Positions 54,105 to 62,766 are shown, counted from the stretch's first letter. The stretch is DNA of 64,000 nt from WTJY01 sp045105475 (GCA_045105475.1 JBGCDP010000030.1:24258-88257), one strand, 5' to 3'. A program made the numbers and translations. The notes: generated by a model not told the origin, from the sequence alone.

Positions 54105-54200
54105 ATTATTTGTTTTTTGATTCCTATTTATGAACTTCAGCGTGCTTGAATTGAACACTTAGACAAACAAAATGATTTCAAGCGTTTAAAAATTTAATGA

Positions 54201-54206
54201 ATTATA
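54201..54206 (-). promoter_or_regulatory. -10 box TATAAT, probable main promoter of the polysaccharide locus
   Basis: On the minus strand AAAATATAATTC provides a consensus -10. The leader to the dehydrogenase start would be about 90 bases. No good -35 is visible. The next gap upstream is closed by the ftsZ terminator, so this region must hold the promoter of the locus. Confidence 0.4.
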
Positions 54207-54303
54207 TTTTAAATCAGAGCGATGCAGTATAGGTAACCCATCTTCAACTTTATCTTGAGCAAGTAAAAGCTGCAAAATAACGTTACAAGACCGATGCGAG
54301 CAA

Positions 54304-54336
54304 AAAAAAGGCCCCCAACCCGGGCGGGCTGGGGGC
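54304..54336 (-). terminator. Strong terminator after ftsZ
   Basis: On the minus strand GCCCCCAGCCCG pairs with CGGGTTGGGGGC (one G-T pair), then CC and eight T. It ends the HTH-ftsZ transcript. Confidence 0.92.
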
Positions 54337-54357
54337 ACAAGCAGAGAGGATGCATCT

Positions 54358-54390
54358 CCATGTGGGGAGCAATCCACATGGAAGGAGGTC
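54358..54390 (-). ncRNA. Second hairpin in the ftsZ 3' region with an anti-Shine-Dalgarno-like stretch
   Basis: CCATGTGG (54358-54365) and CCACATGG (54374-54381) form a perfect 8 bp stem with an 8-base loop. On the minus strand the bases just before it read GACCTCCTTCC, close to the 3' end of 16S rRNA, so single-stranded RNA here could pair with ribosome binding sites. Hairpin, C/U-rich seed and downstream terminator together resemble a 3'-UTR small RNA. This is speculative. Confidence 0.3.
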
Positions 54391-54434
54391 TACTAAATCA
54401 ATCGGCAGCTGAGATGTGAGTCAAGCCCACACAA

Positions 54435-55586
54435 CTACCTTTTTCGTAAAAATGCCGGAATGTCAATATCGTTTGGTGAAAAACGCGACTTCTGAGTAGG
54501 CTCAGATTCACGACGAGGTGCCTGCTCCGGTGGTGTACTCGGAGCTGCAGCTGAACGCCGTTGTTGGCTATTAGATTCTTCACGGCTAGGGCGGCGGTTC
54601 AACTGGCGTTTTACCTGCATACGCCGACTTTGTTGTTCCCGCTCAAAACCGGTAGCAATTACCGTAATCCGCATCGCATCGCCCATGCTTGGGTCGATAA
54701 CAGCACCAAAGATAATATTTGCATCTGGGTGAGCAGTTTCGCGTATAATCGCAGCTGCTTGATTCACTTCGTACAAGCTTAGGTTATCGCCACCTGTTAC
54801 ATTAAAGAGAATCCCTTTAGCACCGTCGATCGTCACATCAAGTAAACGAGAGTTGATCGCTTGCGTTGCGGCCGTGTGTGCACGTTCTTCACCTTCACCG
54901 TGGCCAACAGCCATTAGTGCAGCGCCACCACCTGACATAATCGTACGGACATCCGCAAAGTCAAGATTGATTAAACCTGGAATCGTGATCAGCTCACTAA
55001 TTCCTTGAATACCTTGACGTAAAACATCGTCAGCTAATTGAAGCGCTTCCGACATAGATACACGCCGATCAGTAATTTCAAGTAACCGGTCGTTTGGAAT
55101 TACGATTAGTGTATCAACATGTTCTTGTAATCTTTCGATACCAGATTCAGCTGATGAGGCACGTTTCGTTCCTTCAAACATAAACGGCCGGGTTACGATA
55201 CCTACCGTTAAAGCCCCAATCTCTTTAGCAACCTTGGCGACAACGGGCGCAGCACCTGTACCGGTTCCACCACCCATTCCTGCAGTTACAAAGACCATAT
55301 CAGAACCATCAAGCACTTCATATAGATCTTCAAGTGATTCTCCGGCCGCTTTTTCACCAGCTTCAGGATTACCACCAGCACCTAAACCACGCGTTAGTTT
55401 AGATCCGATCTGAACACGTTGCTTTGCGTCCGAAGACTCAAGCGCTTGAGCGTCAGTATTAACAGCAATAAATTCAACGCCAGATACGCCAGCCTCGATC
55501 ATGCGGTTAACGGCATTGCTGCCACCCCCACCGACTCCAACTACCTTAAGGCATGCTGGTCCTATTATTTCACTTTGTCCGTACAT
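54435..55586 (-). CDS. ftsZ: Cell division protein FtsZ
   Basis: This 383 aa tubulin homologue forms the division ring. GVGGGGSNAVNRM at the start and GMGGGTGTGAAPVVAKVAKE near 100 are the GTP-binding loops, and NLDFADVRTIM is the T7 loop region. A basic Gln/Arg-rich linker (about 320-370) leads to the C-terminal IDIPAFLRKR tail, the docking peptide for SepF/FtsA-type partners. No other division gene is adjacent. A small HTH gene precedes it by 62 bases on the same strand. Confidence 0.97.
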   Translation of the reverse strand: MYGQSEIIGPACLKVVGVGGGGSNAVNRMIEAGVSGVEFIAVNTDAQALESSDAKQRVQIGSKLTRGLGAGGNPEAGEKAAGESLEDLYEVLDGSDMVFVTAGMGGGTGTGAAPVVAKVAKEIGALTVGIVTRPFMFEGTKRASSAESGIERLQEHVDTLIVIPNDRLLEITDRRVSMSEALQLADDVLRQGIQGISELITIPGLINLDFADVRTIMSGGGAALMAVGHGEGEERAHTAATQAINSRLLDVTIDGAKGILFNVTGGDNLSLYEVNQAAAIIRETAHPDANIIFGAVIDPSMGDAMRITVIATGFEREQQSRRMQVKRQLNRRPSREESNSQQRRSAAAPSTPPEQAPRRESEPTQKSRFSPNDIDIPAFLRKR

Positions 55587-55648
55587 GAAATTCCTCTGAA
55601 AAGTTTAGTGAAATCAAAAATTGCGTATTGGCAATGTTTCATTAAAAA

Positions 55649-55864
55649 CTATAGCAATGTCGCTTTGTTCCCCGGCCTTGGATCATACCGACTGGCAAAC
55701 TGTTCAAGCGTGGATTTTTCAACGAGCCATTTGTTCCCAAACTTAATTGCGGGAAGCTTCCCTTGTCGGATTAATCTGCGAACAGATTCAGGGTGAATAT
55801 TCAGGCGATCACTCACCATATCTACCCCAGCATAACTTTCTAACAGATTATCTTTAATCGACAT
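55649..55864 (-). CDS. Small HTH (excisionase/MerR-like) protein upstream of ftsZ
   Basis: This 71 aa protein is almost entirely a winged helix-turn-helix: DMVSDRLNIHPESVRRLIRQ followed by KLPAIKFGNKWLVEKSTLEQF matches the HTH_17/excisionase family. It is likely a DNA-binding regulator. It stands directly before ftsZ, and its own promoter overlaps a palindrome (55997-56014), so it may control itself and ftsZ. No integrase or phage gene is nearby, which argues against a true excisionase. Confidence 0.8.
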   Translation of the reverse strand: MSIKDNLLESYAGVDMVSDRLNIHPESVRRLIRQGKLPAIKFGNKWLVEKSTLEQFASRYDPRPGNKATLL

Positions 55865-55996
55865 ACGGTTTTATCCCACAGGGCAATTTGAAATTATTTT
55901 CAAATAAAAAATCGCCTTCTGACCATCCAAAACTAAAATGAACAGCTAGTTGTCTTAAGGATGGGCCAGCATGCGGGACACTACAACAAATAGCAA

Positions 55997-56014
55997 TGTT
56001 GTAACATTACAACA
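55997..56014. promoter_or_regulatory. Palindromic operator TGTTGTAA-CA-TTACAACA
   Basis: The two 8-base arms are perfect inverted copies with a 2-base centre. The site covers the -10 box of the minus-strand promoter described next, a good position for a repressor. The HTH protein encoded just downstream is the natural candidate to bind it. Confidence 0.6.
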
Positions 56015-56032
56015 AAAGCAATTATATGTCAA
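56004..56032 (-). promoter_or_regulatory. Sigma-70 type promoter for the HTH-ftsZ unit
   Basis: On the minus strand TTGACA (56027-56032) and TAATGT (56004-56009) are 17 bases apart. The -35 is consensus. The leader to the HTH start at 55864 would be about 130 bases. The rest of the 297-base gap up to 56161 shows nothing further. Confidence 0.55.
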
Positions 56033-56161
56033 CATAAAGTGAATTCAGATGTCATAGCAACTTTGTCGTCACAAAATACAGGCTTAGACTCCCAGTGGCT
56101 TTGAAAACATGGGAGGGAAATGGAGTAGGCAAATAGAACGAACGTTTAGCAGGCTCCCAGT

Positions 56162-57910
56162 CTATTCGATTCCTAAAATATAGTGATAATGAGCTTGTCC
56201 ACCCTGCTGGATCTCAACCTCAACATCTTCATACATATTTTCGATTTTTGCTGCGATTTCGGCCGCGTCATCCACCGTCACATCGCTACCATAAAAGAGA
56301 GTTACAATCTCTTTTTCGTCCATATCTTCGACCTGCAAGAGCACATTACGCAAGACAACATTAAGATCAGTTGCTGAAGCGCAGAGATCACCATCAACTA
56401 GGCCTATAAAGTCCCCTTCATTAACAGAGACTTCATTGATTTCAACCGTACGCGTGCCGATCGTAATCTGAGCCGTCACAACTTCGGCCGATTGTTCGGC
56501 CATCGCCTTTGCAACAGCCTCAAGGTCACCATTTGGATTCAGAGCCAGCATCGCCCCAATCCCTTGCGGCACAGTCCGGGTCGGAATCATCACCACATTT
56601 TTCTCGCTTAGATCGCGCGCTTGCTCAGCGGCCAAGATAATATTTTTGTTATTCGGCATCAAAATAACTCTATTTGTCGGCACGCCCTCAATGGCGGCAA
56701 ATAGCTCTTCGGTCGATGGATTGTTTGTCTGGCCCCCCTCAACAACAACGGCAGCCCCCATCCCTTTCATGACGCTAACTAGGCCAGCACCTGAGGCGAC
56801 CGTGACTACGGCAATTTGCCCTGGCTGTACAGAAACTTCGGTCGGTTCGGCCGCTTTTGCCATTGCAGCAACACCGATTTTGACCCCTTCTGCATTTTCG
56901 TGCACTTGCCCAGTCGCAATGATGTCATCCATCTGCATCTGCATATTTTCGACAACAACGTCAGTGACTTCCCCAAGGCTAATACCATAGGTGAGAGGCT
57001 CACCGGGATCATCAACGTGAATATGAACCTTCACCGTTGTGTCATCACCGACGACGACGGTTGAATCCCCCATCGCATCGATACGATTACGGATTTCAAG
57101 TACGTCGAGATTCTCACCCAGCAAAATAAATTGCACATCATAGTGGTTTTCTAGAATGCCCCCTTCTGGTATAGCCATCTCTTGAAACGTTAGCGCCGCA
57201 ACCGATTCTTCAAACCCATCAGCAGCGCTGCTGGCAGGACTATCCATTGAAAACTGGCCCAATGAGAATTGATACATCCCTTCCAAGATAAAGACCAACC
57301 CTTGTCCACCAGAATCAACCACACCCGCTTGCTTTAAAATAGGAAGCTGATCAGGTGTGCGTTCCAAAGCTTGCTTACAGCGAGTAAGCGTGCGCCGCAT
57401 GATAAAGCGTACATCTTCGCTCTTTTCGGCCGCATCTTTTGCTTCTTCAGCCCCTTCACGAATGACAGTTAAAATTGTCCCTTCAACAGGCTTCATCACA
57501 CCGCTATATGCGGTTTCTTGAGCCAAATGCAAAGCGTGCGCAAAATCGGCCGCAGACATCGTCTCTTTACCCGCTAATCCGGCCCCAATGCCGCGCCAAA
57601 TCTGGCTTAAAATAACACCTGAGTTTCCACGGGCACCCATCAAGGCTCCTTTAGAAAACATCTTCGTCATTTCGCCAATGCTTTTTTCATCGCTGGCTTG
57701 AATCGCCTTCCAAGCAGACCGCATGGTCAACAACATATTGGTTCCCGTATCCCCATCTGGAACAGGGAACACGTTCAACTCATTGACGATTTTTTGGTTC
57801 TTTTCCAAGTTATAAAACCCAGCGTTTACCATCGCCTTAAATTGTTGGCCATCACATATCGTCATTTTTTCATCTGCGGCTGGGAACAGATTTGCTGTGG
57901 TCTGCGTCAT
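56162..57910 (-). CDS. DAK2 domain protein (FakA/YloV family)
   Basis: This 582 aa protein has an N-terminal DAK2 kinase domain with FPVPDGDTGTNMLLTM near residue 48 and GARGNSGVILSQIWRG near 92, a central domain, and a C-terminal region (about 385-582) that resembles the FakA/DegV-binding part. FakA phosphorylates fatty acids bound to FakB for use in phospholipid synthesis. The Asp23-like gene 118 bases upstream on the same strand is the usual neighbour (yloU-yloV order). No fakB/degV gene is in the window. Confidence 0.88.
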   Translation of the reverse strand: MTQTTANLFPAADEKMTICDGQQFKAMVNAGFYNLEKNQKIVNELNVFPVPDGDTGTNMLLTMRSAWKAIQASDEKSIGEMTKMFSKGALMGARGNSGVILSQIWRGIGAGLAGKETMSAADFAHALHLAQETAYSGVMKPVEGTILTVIREGAEEAKDAAEKSEDVRFIMRRTLTRCKQALERTPDQLPILKQAGVVDSGGQGLVFILEGMYQFSLGQFSMDSPASSAADGFEESVAALTFQEMAIPEGGILENHYDVQFILLGENLDVLEIRNRIDAMGDSTVVVGDDTTVKVHIHVDDPGEPLTYGISLGEVTDVVVENMQMQMDDIIATGQVHENAEGVKIGVAAMAKAAEPTEVSVQPGQIAVVTVASGAGLVSVMKGMGAAVVVEGGQTNNPSTEELFAAIEGVPTNRVILMPNNKNIILAAEQARDLSEKNVVMIPTRTVPQGIGAMLALNPNGDLEAVAKAMAEQSAEVVTAQITIGTRTVEINEVSVNEGDFIGLVDGDLCASATDLNVVLRNVLLQVEDMDEKEIVTLFYGSDVTVDDAAEIAAKIENMYEDVEVEIQQGGQAHYHYILGIE

Positions 57911-58028
57911 GTTTATTATCCTGGCATTAAAGTTTGTTTTTAGAATTTATGGCAAGCTCGTAGCATTTTGACTTATTGAAATATCCAATCAATTGACATT
58001 CAGCAAAACACTAGACGTAATTACTTAA

Positions 58029-58427
58029 TCACGATTCCCCTTTTTTAGGGACATGGGCCAAGCCTTGAACATAAACGTTCACCGCATCAACCGGCCGGTT
58101 CATCCCCTTTTCAACATTAAATTTAACTGTGTTTTGCACCGTTTCGGCAACCGCCCGAATACGGATTCCATATTCCACAATCACATATAGATCAATTTCA
58201 AGCGTTTCGTCAGTTAGCTTAACATCGATCCCTTTGTGCGGATCACGCGATAACAGCTGAGCAATCCCATTGACCATGCCTCGGCTCGCCATTCCCACAA
58301 TGCCATAGCATTGGTTGACAGAATGATTCACGATAGATGCGATAGCGGTGGGTGATATAGCGATATTGCCATATTCATTTTCGGTTTCTGGCTCATTCTC
58401 GTTTTGATTGGTTGGCTGATCTGACAT
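58029..58427 (-). CDS. Asp23/Gls24 family protein (YloU-like)
   Basis: This 132 aa protein matches Asp23: NIAISPTAIASIVNHSV and the VDVKLTDETLEIDLYV-like core, with the HIRxxAETVQN-type block VRAVAETVQNTVKFNVEKG-like near residue 95. The family is linked to envelope stress and lies beside the DAK2 protein in many Gram-positive bacteria and here. No signal peptide or membrane helix is seen; the N-terminus is rich in Asn and Glu. Confidence 0.85.
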   Translation of the reverse strand: MSDQPTNQNENEPETENEYGNIAISPTAIASIVNHSVNQCYGIVGMASRGMVNGIAQLLSRDPHKGIDVKLTDETLEIDLYVIVEYGIRIRAVAETVQNTVKFNVEKGMNRPVDAVNVYVQGLAHVPKKGES

Positions 58428-58551
58428 ATTGTCTCCGGTTAATTGTTTTGAACCCGATGCTCAAGGCCTATAACCCCATAGTTAAAAATTAGTCCCGATT
58501 ATACAAGGCGTCTTTCATTTTATGCATAAGAAGGTTGCAAGTCGGCCGACA

Positions 58552-59316
58552 TTAACCGTTCAATACATCTGCATCTGTTTGAGGAATAAGCTTTTTGATA
58601 ATTTCATCGATCTCAACATCAATTGTAGTCTCAATGTTTATCGGCTTTTGGGTGGCAGGATGTGTAAAGCTTAACTTTAGGGCGGTTAAAAAAAGCCGCT
58701 TAATCCCAAACTGGTCAAGAAACATACGATTATGAGCCCCATCTCCATAACGACTATCGCCAATAATAGGATGGCGTAAATGGCTCATGTGGCGGCGCAG
58801 CTGGTGAGTCCGGCCGGTTTTGGGCGATAGTTCAACCAGTGAATAGCGAGCGGTCCGGTAGCGGCCGACTGCGATGGGAAGCTCATACGCTGCCAACGGC
58901 CGGATATGGGTCACCGCTTCTTGACGTTCCACGTCAACCGTAACAGTTGGCTTCGGCTCCTTCTGCCTCTTCTTACGACTACGTCGGTCAAACGTCAGCT
59001 TTTTTAGTGAATAATCAAGCGTCGATTCTTCCAGCAGCCAGCCACGCACCAACGCCTGATAGCTTTTTTGAATCCGATGCTCAGTAAAATCTTGAGACAG
59101 TGCGCGGGCCGAGTCTTCATCAAACGCAAACAGCAAGATGCCTGACGTCGGCCGATCAAGCCGGTGCAGCGGATAAACATATTTGCCGGTCAAGTCACGC
59201 ACAAGCTGTAGTGCAAACTCATCCGCTTGACCGCTGGCGATATCGGTCCGATGGACCAGCAATCCGGCCGGTTTATGCACCGCAATCAGATGGTTATCTT
59301 CAAATAAAACACGCAT
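58552..59316 (-). CDS. RluA family pseudouridine synthase
   Basis: This 254 aa enzyme isomerises uridine in rRNA or tRNA. VHKPAGLLVHRTD opens the catalytic domain, and HRLDRPTSGILLFA near residue 60 holds the catalytic Asp. GRTHQLRRHMSHLRHPIIGD is the conserved later motif. There is no N-terminal S4 domain, so it resembles TruC/RluA more than RluC or RluD. The ATG at 59316 is preferred over an upstream GTG. Confidence 0.9.
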   Translation of the reverse strand: MRVLFEDNHLIAVHKPAGLLVHRTDIASGQADEFALQLVRDLTGKYVYPLHRLDRPTSGILLFAFDEDSARALSQDFTEHRIQKSYQALVRGWLLEESTLDYSLKKLTFDRRSRKKRQKEPKPTVTVDVERQEAVTHIRPLAAYELPIAVGRYRTARYSLVELSPKTGRTHQLRRHMSHLRHPIIGDSRYGDGAHNRMFLDQFGIKRLFLTALKLSFTHPATQKPINIETTIDVEIDEIIKKLIPQTDADVLNG

Positions 59317-59329
59317 GTTGGCTAAAATC

Positions 59330-59379
59330 AAAAAGGACCTACGCACCCTTCGACAAGCTTAGGGAACGTAAGTCCTTTT
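59330..59379 (-). terminator. Terminator after the glycine-rich membrane protein gene
   Basis: On the minus strand AAAAGGACTTACG pairs with CGTAGGTCCTTTT (one G-T pair), followed by T-rich sequence. The loop contains CCCTTCGACAAGCTTAGGG, itself an imperfect palindrome; a similar CTTCGACAAGCTCAGG sequence is, from memory, a frequent intergenic repeat in Chloroflexota and other genomes. Confidence 0.75.
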
Positions 59380-59403
59380 AAGTTTAATAGTTGATCAACT
59401 AAA

Positions 59404-59814
59404 CTATTTTGCTCCACCAATATTGTCTTGGATCATTGGCCAGATCACACCACCAATTGCACCTAGTGCAAATCCGAAAAGACCTGAGCAAATTGACCCA
59501 ATGATTCCGCCGCCGATACCGCCGCCTGCACCAATAATGCCACCAATCACAGCGGTCATAATTGCCATAATGATGCCACCAATACCGCCAGCAATAGCGC
59601 CACCAATAGCGGCCGTTTGGGTATCTTCTTTTCCTTCAGCGAGGTAGCCATAAGCCATACCACCACCAATCGGAATTAAGAACGCACCACAAATTGAGAG
59701 AATGGCAAAAATCCCTCCAATAAACGGTATAAATGAAAGCAAACTTAAAACAACTGAAACCCCGGCCGCCATTGCTCCAGCTTTTAGAGCACTCTGCATA
59801 TCTATTTTATCCAT
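59404..59814 (-). CDS. Small glycine-rich membrane protein, function unknown
   Basis: This 136 aa protein has three to four membrane segments dominated by Gly, Ala and Ile (IGGGMAYGYLAEG, then AIGGAIAGGIGGIIM and GAGGGIGGGIIGS), a glycine-zipper-like pattern that allows tight helix packing. I cannot assign a function. The ATG at 59814 has GGAG 8 bases upstream and is better than the TTG directly before it. Confidence 0.65.
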   Translation of the reverse strand: MDKIDMQSALKAGAMAAGVSVVLSLLSFIPFIGGIFAILSICGAFLIPIGGGMAYGYLAEGKEDTQTAAIGGAIAGGIGGIIMAIMTAVIGGIIGAGGGIGGGIIGSICSGLFGFALGAIGGVIWPMIQDNIGGAK

Positions 59815-59909
59815 CAAATTTCTCCTATTAACTAAGAACCAAATAACAAAACGTAACCCACAACGAAGTTATCATCGAATTCTAGAACTGTCCAGAAATG
59901 GCCCACTGT

Positions 59910-61034
59910 TTACTCTACTAATCGGCCGTATTTGCGTAAAGCCTCTTGCAGACGGGCGTGAGGTAACGCATGCACCTTGTTGCCATTGATCCCAACCATC
60001 GTTTCGGCTGCTACCATCGCATTGATAATCGCCTCCTCTGTTGCAAAGGCGGTTGCATCAAACAATTCGCTCATTTTGTCATTCGACAGCATTTCAGTCT
60101 GCATCACCCCATCCCGCTTGGCGGCACCTGCGTTTGCAGTTGAAAACGCGATAAAGATATCGCCAGAGCCATTGCCCCCCATGCCACCTACCCGGCCGAT
60201 GCCGATTGGCACTCGCCGCGCTAACCGTTTGAGCTGATGGGGCAACAGCGGTGCATCAGTCGCCAGAACGACGATGATCGAGCCGGTTTCTTGGTTGACC
60301 ATTTCAGGATTAGGGGGGCCGCCGAACCCGTTAATTTCCGGCATGAGATCGTCTAAATCCCGGCCAACAGGCGCGCCACCAATCATCAAATGTTTGCGCA
60401 TGCCATAGTTGGCCTGCACCAATACTCCAATCGTAAATTCCCCCTCGTCCATTTTGACCACACGTGACGATGTACCAATGCCCCCTTTAAAATGATGGCA
60501 CATCATCCCTGTACCACCCCCGACACACCCTTCAGCGACTGGGCCAGATTCGGCCGCGTCCAGTGCCTGAAACGCATGCTCCGCCTTAACATGAAACCCG
60601 TTAATATCGTTTAGCCCCCCGTCATACGTTTCACCGACTACGGGCAAGCTCCAGAACACACCACCCGGCAAAGGGCTAACTTTATTTTGCTCCACTTGCC
60701 AAGCCACAACCGCGTCGCGGACGACGCCAACACTATGCGTATTGGTAATCATCACTGGCCCTTCTAAAAAGCCAGACTCTTCCACCCATATTGTGCCAGT
60801 TAGCTCTCCATTCCCGTTGAGCGAGTAGGTGCCAGCAAACACCGGATCAGAGCTCATACCACGTGGTAAAATAGCGGTAACGCCGGTGCGTACAGGCCCC
60901 TGACCGACTTCGAGGGGGCCATCCCCTTCGATTAAGGTGACATGTCCAACCTCGACCCCTTCTACATCCGTTATCGCATTATGCTTTCCCGTTTCACCAT
61001 CAAATGGAATCTTTAAATCTCTTGCTCGTATCAT
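59910..61034 (-). CDS. P1 family peptidase (DmpA-like, S58)
   Basis: This 374 aa protein matches the DmpA/L-aminopeptidase-D-esterase family, whose proenzyme cleaves itself before a Ser that then becomes the nucleophile. GGMGGNGSGDIFIAFSTAN near residue 285 holds the cleavage site and Ser; GCVGGGTGMMCHHFKGG and SVGVVRDAVVAW are other blocks. It probably cleaves N-terminal residues of peptides or beta-peptides. The ATG at 61034 has GGAGG 6 bases upstream; an earlier start adds six residues without one. Confidence 0.88.
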   Translation of the reverse strand: MIRARDLKIPFDGETGKHNAITDVEGVEVGHVTLIEGDGPLEVGQGPVRTGVTAILPRGMSSDPVFAGTYSLNGNGELTGTIWVEESGFLEGPVMITNTHSVGVVRDAVVAWQVEQNKVSPLPGGVFWSLPVVGETYDGGLNDINGFHVKAEHAFQALDAAESGPVAEGCVGGGTGMMCHHFKGGIGTSSRVVKMDEGEFTIGVLVQANYGMRKHLMIGGAPVGRDLDDLMPEINGFGGPPNPEMVNQETGSIIVVLATDAPLLPHQLKRLARRVPIGIGRVGGMGGNGSGDIFIAFSTANAGAAKRDGVMQTEMLSNDKMSELFDATAFATEEAIINAMVAAETMVGINGNKVHALPHARLQEALRKYGRLVE

Positions 61035-61213
61035 AATTTCCTCCAAGTTCAATTCACTTAATCGTAAAATGATTTTGTCTGATTTGAATCAAGCATGCCA
61101 ACCACCTACCGAAATTTGACTTTTTAGCGACTCAAACATGGATTCTTGCGTACAGTGGGACGTTGGGTAAATGACGATGTAAAATACCCTTCATTTTATT
61201 CACGAGACCACTA

Positions 61214-61248
61214 TATCTTTCAATAATTGGGTTATAAGTTGAAAGATA
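61214..61248. promoter_or_regulatory. Perfect 10 bp inverted repeat before the DUF4013 gene
   Basis: TATCTTTCAA (61214-61223) and TTGAAAGATA (61239-61248) are perfect arms with a 15-base loop containing TTATAA. The repeat ends 21 bases before the ATG, so it could be an operator over the promoter or a leader hairpin in front of the GGAGAG ribosome binding site. Confidence 0.5.
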
Positions 61249-61269
61249 ACAATACTGAATGGAGAGACA

Positions 61270-61989
61270 ATGAATATTGATTATGCCAAAGGGTTAACAT
61301 TTGCGTTTGATGATAAAGACTGGTTATCGAAATTAGGAAAAGGTGCCCTCTGGGCCTTTATTTCGATGATTCTGGTCATTCCAGCGTGGTTTTTCTCAAC
61401 TGGATACGGCTTACAAACGGCTAAAAACGTGATGCGTGGCGAAAAACACCCGCTCCCGAATTTAGACGACATCGGTTCAATCTTTGTAGATGGCCTTAAA
61501 TTTTTCTTAGCCTCGTTTGTTTTGCTGCTGCCCATGATCGTTTTAATATGCATTATGATGAGCGGCATGATTGCGGCCGGGACAGCGGCCGACTCTCTCG
61601 ATGAAGATACGCTAGGCGCCATTATGGGCGGCAGCGCAATCGTCGTGCAGTGTATTGCTGGTCTCTACGGCATTTTGATTGGATTCATCATGCCAGCCCT
61701 CATGGTGCGCTATTTACAAACAGACGGTGACATTCGCGAAACTTTAAATATGGGCAAACTATTTGCAATTGTTCGGGAACATTTCGTCCCTTGCCTCATG
61801 ATTTTGCTCATGTCATTTGCGGCATCTATCGCTTTCCAGTTCGCCTTCTACCTATCGTTTATCACGATTTGCGGTTGGATCTTTGTCTTTTTTGCAGGCA
61901 TTCCTTGGTTGGCAGCTGTACAAGGACATTTGGTTGGACAGTTTGCTTCAAACCTCGATAACAAAATGGATGGCGTAGAAAGCTACTAA
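61270..61989 (+). CDS. DUF4013 family membrane protein
   Basis: This 239 aa protein has five to six membrane helices and matches DUF4013: DKDWLSKLGKGALW at the start, then GYGLQTAKNVMRGEKHPLPN. The family has no known role. GGAGAG lies 5 bases before the ATG. A terminator follows the gene and it appears to be a single transcription unit behind the palindrome at 61214. Confidence 0.8.
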   Translation: MNIDYAKGLTFAFDDKDWLSKLGKGALWAFISMILVIPAWFFSTGYGLQTAKNVMRGEKHPLPNLDDIGSIFVDGLKFFLASFVLLLPMIVLICIMMSGMIAAGTAADSLDEDTLGAIMGGSAIVVQCIAGLYGILIGFIMPALMVRYLQTDGDIRETLNMGKLFAIVREHFVPCLMILLMSFAASIAFQFAFYLSFITICGWIFVFFAGIPWLAAVQGHLVGQFASNLDNKMDGVESY

Positions 61990-62042
61990 TCTTGGGAATG
62001 ATGTCCCCTAAGTCTGCCGAAGGGGCGTCAAAACATCTTTTG

Positions 62043-62077
62043 AAAAGGGTTCTAAGTTCAACTTAGGGCCCTTTTTT
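62043..62077 (+). terminator. Terminator after the DUF4013 gene
   Basis: AGGGTTCTAAGT pairs with ACTTAGGGCCCT (two G-T pairs) around loop TCA, flanked by AAA/TTT and a run of seven T. It lies about 55 bases after the stop. Confidence 0.85.
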
Positions 62078-62148
62078 TGTTTAAATTTGATTTTGCAATA
62101 AAATCAAATCGATCAAGAATCAAACTTTGAGTCGACTACGCCAAAAGC

Positions 62149-62766
62149 ATGAAAAAGACGCTGCGCATCTATGCACTCTCCGACATTCACTCCCCGGCCG
62201 ACTTTTACATGCCTGAAATTACCCCTGACAAGTTTGACCTAGTGCTTACATTAGGTGACATAGAAGACGGCACACTCGACTATATTTTGCAGATGTCAAA
62301 GCGAGTCCCTTGTTACGGAGTCCCTGGCAATCACGACAGTCCCAATCTACCCGGCCTCAACAACTTACACGGAAAGGCCGTTACCATAAACGGCGTGCGT
62401 ATCGCAGGCATTGGAGGGGCACGCAAATATAAAAAAGACCACCCTCATCACTACACCGACCTACAAATGAAAATGATGATGAAGCTTGTTCCCCCGGCCG
62501 ATCTCATCATTTCACACGCCCCACCTCTTGCAACCTCAACAAATGAAGATCGAATTCATCAAGGATTCTCCAGTTACGATCACTACATCGAAAAGCACCA
62601 GCCGCAGATGTGGCTACACGGACATACAGGTAAGAAATTTACCGGAAACTATAAAAATACAGCCATTTACGGCGTAAGCGTTAAGCGCCCGCTCGTTTTA
62701 GAATTTGATTTAAGCCAGCCTCGCAAAAAATCGCTCAAAGGGTTCGTGACCGGTCTTTTGCCATAA
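62149..62766 (+). CDS. Calcineurin-like metallophosphoesterase
   Basis: This 205 aa protein has the metallophosphatase motifs in order: DIHSPADF, LGDIEDG (GDxxD variant), GVPGNHDSPN, ISHAPP and HGHTGK. It should bind two metals and cut a phosphomonoester or diester. It is too short for SbcD and lacks the SbcD capping domain, so it is not the partner of the SbcC in this window. No ribosome binding site is visible. Confidence 0.85.
   Translation: MKKTLRIYALSDIHSPADFYMPEITPDKFDLVLTLGDIEDGTLDYILQMSKRVPCYGVPGNHDSPNLPGLNNLHGKAVTINGVRIAGIGGARKYKKDHPHHYTDLQMKMMMKLVPPADLIISHAPPLATSTNEDRIHQGFSSYDHYIEKHQPQMWLHGHTGKKFTGNYKNTAIYGVSVKRPLVLEFDLSQPRKKSLKGFVTGLLP

Noticed and set aside
54186..54377. 63-codon minus-strand frame across the ftsZ terminator
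   Set aside because: It runs through two hairpins and a terminator and shows no protein-like features.
55649..55864. Excisionase of a mobile element
   Set aside because: No integrase, attachment repeat or phage gene is near, and the gene is placed in an operon-like position with ftsZ.
62149..62766. Metallophosphoesterase as the SbcD partner of SbcC
   Set aside because: At 205 aa it is about half the usual SbcD length and has no capping domain. It also lies 55 kb away from sbcC.
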